A stretch of 10,267 nt of DNA from assembly GCA_027596035.1 (NCBI GenBank), contig JADGJA010000814.1, positions 1-10,267 of the forward strand, in the 5' to 3' direction. Source of the stretch: Thoreauomyces humboldtii (Eukaryota > Chytridiomycota > Chytridiomycetes > Spizellomycetales > Powellomycetaceae). The translations under genes were made by a program, and so were the position numbers. The notes under the pieces are model-generated. The model had not been told where the DNA came from, did not search any database, and saw nothing but the letters and a program-made list of their open reading frames with translations. Each line of letters opens with the position of its first letter. Positions within the stretch are counted from its first letter, which is position 1. Shown here piece after piece: positions 8,725-10,267 of this stretch.

Positions 8725-9691
8725 TTACAGAATATTGCAGTTCTTTTTCTTCTTCTGTCCGCCAGTTGATTGTCCACCGTCGGCCGCATGTCGGATCATG
8801 CGGACAACATTGTAGAAAGCCCTGAATCAGGACGTCAGAGGAGCCTTTGCATACCGGCTCTGTAAGGGACTAAACAACTCACTTGTCGACGTTGAGGCAT
8901 GTCTTCGCGCTAGCTTCCATAAACTCGCAGTTGAGTCGCCGCGCCATATGCTGGCCCTCCTCCTTCGATACTTCTCGTTCGGCAACCTTGTCGCATTTGT
9001 TTCCGATCAGCATCAGTGGGACCTGAAATGTGCCAACCGCCATAAGTAAGCACCATCGATATGCGGAAAGACACGCGCGAGACGACTCACGGTCTCCGTG
9101 TCTTTGACGCGGGTGATCTGCTGCTTGAACCGCTCTACCCGCTCGAACGTGCTTCTGGAGGTTATCGAGTACACCAGAAGAAAGCCTTCACCATCACGGA
9201 TCCATTGATCACGGAGGCTAGAGGGGGGGGGGGGGGCAAGGCATAGCTCAGCTTCTCATACTTCGGGTTTCTGTCGTTCGTGGATAGACGCAAAGAACTC
9301 ACGCCGTGTATTCCTCTTGCCCAGCCGTGTCGAGGACCTCCAATATGCAGGGTTGATCGTCAATCACAACTTGTTTACGGTAAGAATCTTCGATAGTAGG
9401 GTCATATGTTTCTGAAGGCATGGGATTAGAGACCTGCGCTGAGATCGGACGCGGCAGAGGTGGAAACACTCACCCACGAAATGGTTTAGGCACAACTACG
9501 GAAAGGAAAGGTTGAGGAACGGGCAGTCAGATACGAGGTTGCCATGATTTTGCCACGTGGAAATGACTTTCTGGTTTTCACAAGAAGCTTTTCCTCGGAC
9601 GCGGGATACTCACCTGAATGGTTAGGGCGGTCTTTCCCACGCCTCCGTCACCGAGGACTACAAGCCGGTACAGCCCACCCCTGTGATTCAT
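8725..9691 (-). CDS. ras: Ras small GTPase, fungal RasB/RAS2 type, 6 exons
   Basis: This is a membrane-anchored GTP/GDP switch that relays signals for growth, polarity and morphogenesis. Exons on the minus strand are 9691-9614, 9495-9474, 9411-9303, 9217-9091, 9022-8883 and 8821-8725 (TAA), joining to 573 nt, 190 aa. All G-box motifs are intact: P-loop GDGGVGKT, switch [21 protein letters not shown] with [14 protein letters not shown] after it, NKCD and EASAK. The C-terminus is a KKKK run followed by the CAAX box CNIL, whose final Leu predicts geranylgeranylation. No second cysteine for palmitoylation is next to it, so the lysines probably supply the second membrane signal. LCLNHFVETYDPT and [10 protein letters not shown] place it with Aspergillus RasB-type proteins rather than fission-yeast Ras1 (EQYMRTGEGF). 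Exon 2 is only 22 nt and intron 3 carries a 14-base C tract. It is convergent with UTP6. Confidence 0.96.
9223..9236 (-). repeat. C14 homopolymer in the acceptor tract of Ras intron 3
   Basis: Fourteen consecutive G on the plus strand are C on the coding strand and lie directly before CTCTAG, the acceptor that ends at 9218. They form nearly the whole pyrimidine tract of intron 3 (9302-9218). A homopolymer this long is prone to slippage and sequencing error, so its exact length is uncertain. The reading frame is not affected because it is intronic. Confidence 0.85.
9474..9495 (-). other. 22-nt micro-exon of the Ras gene
   Basis: This exon encodes LCLNHFV plus one base, the segment between the P-loop helix and switch I. 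It is bounded by the acceptor CCGTAG (intron 9613-9496, 118 nt) and the donor GTGAGT (intron 9473-9412, 62 nt). The conserved Ras residues before, within and after it leave no doubt about the junctions. Confidence 0.9.
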
Positions 9692-10267
9692 GGTATCGAG
9701 TGATGCGTGTGAACACCGAGGCTCAAGCGAAAGAGTGAGGAGATTGGAACGCAGAAAAGATGGAACTCCTTAGAAGGACAGTGGGCGGGGTCGGTGGAGT
9801 CCAAGAACTGAAGACGGCGGTCAAGGGTATGGGAGGAGGAGGAACGGGCTCTCTCAGGTCGGAAGGACGCGGAAGGGACGAGGAAGGAGGTGGGAAGGTC
9901 GGAGGGAGGGAAAGGGAGGAAAGAGGCGAGACGAGAGGGAGGAGGAGGAGCGCTGGACGGGGCAGAGCTGTTGTTGGTGTATATCGTAAAGGGAGAGGGG
10001 TCAGGAAGCAGCAGGGGGTCCAGCAGAGACAGAGGAAACTGGTACGGCAACCCGAACGAACGAACGAGAGAAGAGAGCAGAGACAGAGACAGAGACAGAG
10101 AGAGAGAGAGAGACAGAGACAGCGAGAGAGAGAGAGCTCGCCGCTGCAAAACGAGAACACAGGAGAGAGCGAGAGAGGAAGAGAGAGAGACCACAAGAGA
10201 AGCGTGTGTAACCCCAAGGGTAGCCCTCGGACGGCAGCGGCAAGGCAAAAGGCAAGGCAGCAGAGAG
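9692..10267 (-). promoter_or_regulatory. Ras upstream region, strongly pyrimidine-rich on the coding strand
   Basis: The 576 bases upstream of the Ras start are strongly purine-rich on the plus strand (CT-rich on the Ras coding strand), especially 9820-9960 and 10060-10200. This fits a fungal promoter or long leader with CT boxes. Two long minus-strand frames here encode only Ser/Leu-rich low-complexity sequence forced by the repeats and are not genes. No other gene is visible up to the window end. Confidence 0.6.
10079..10136. repeat. GA / CAGAGA microsatellite
   Basis: Alternating AGAGAC and (AG)n units run for about 58 bases, and three GAAC units lie just upstream at 10054-10065. On the Ras coding strand this is a CT/CTGTCT tract about 390-450 bp before the start codon. 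Such tracts vary in length between strains; a GAGA-factor-like or poly-pyrimidine promoter role is possible but unproven. Confidence 0.85.

Noticed and set aside
9688..10248. Minus-strand open frames rich in Ser-Leu repeats
   Set aside because: They are translations of the CT microsatellite and pyrimidine-rich leader upstream of Ras, and no conserved segment is present.

Overview
The window looks like nuclear DNA of a flagellated (zoosporic) fungus, most likely a chytrid or close relative. It holds five protein genes, all interrupted by short introns (about 43-118 nt) with GT-AG borders and CTRAY-like branch points. The Ras protein has the RasB/RAS2-type sequence typical of fungi. Two of the five genes are homologues of proteins of motile cilia and centrioles (CFAP69 and CCDC77), which yeasts, moulds and mushrooms have lost together with the flagellum. 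Family assignments come from residue patterns recalled for the human and yeast proteins, with no database search. Phylum and species cannot be fixed from the window.

Layout. (1) 1-235, minus strand: the first two exons of CDC5/Cef1, a Myb-repeat protein of the spliceosome's NineTeen complex, cut by the window edge. (2) 236-657: divergent promoter region with a 14-bp perfect palindrome and a probable first intron of the next gene. (3) 658-3900, plus strand: CFAP69 in nine coding exons (about 906 aa), or ten if a start at 555 is used. (4) 3901-4097: short convergent spacer. (5) 4098-5949, minus strand: CCDC77 in nine exons (434 aa), with a probable GC-AG intron. (6) 5950-6304: second divergent promoter region with a pyrimidine tract. 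(7) 6305-8559, plus strand: UTP6 in four exons (679 aa), a HAT-repeat protein of the small-subunit processome. (8) 8560-8724: short convergent spacer. (9) 8725-9691, minus strand: a Ras GTPase in six exons (190 aa), including a 22-nt exon. (10) 9692-10267: its purine-rich (pyrimidine-rich on the coding strand) upstream region with GA-type microsatellites.

How the genes relate. The order alternates head-to-head and tail-to-tail. Each of the two flagellar/centriolar genes is paired head-to-head with a general RNA-processing gene (CDC5 with CFAP69, UTP6 with CCDC77), and the two flagellar genes face each other tail-to-tail 197 bp apart. I see no mobile element, tRNA, rRNA, CRISPR array or foreign-looking insert. 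I did not find a new biological system. The points most worth checking are the linked flagellar genes, the CFAP69 start and one doubtful CFAP69 junction, the GC-AG intron, and the Ras micro-exon and C-tract.
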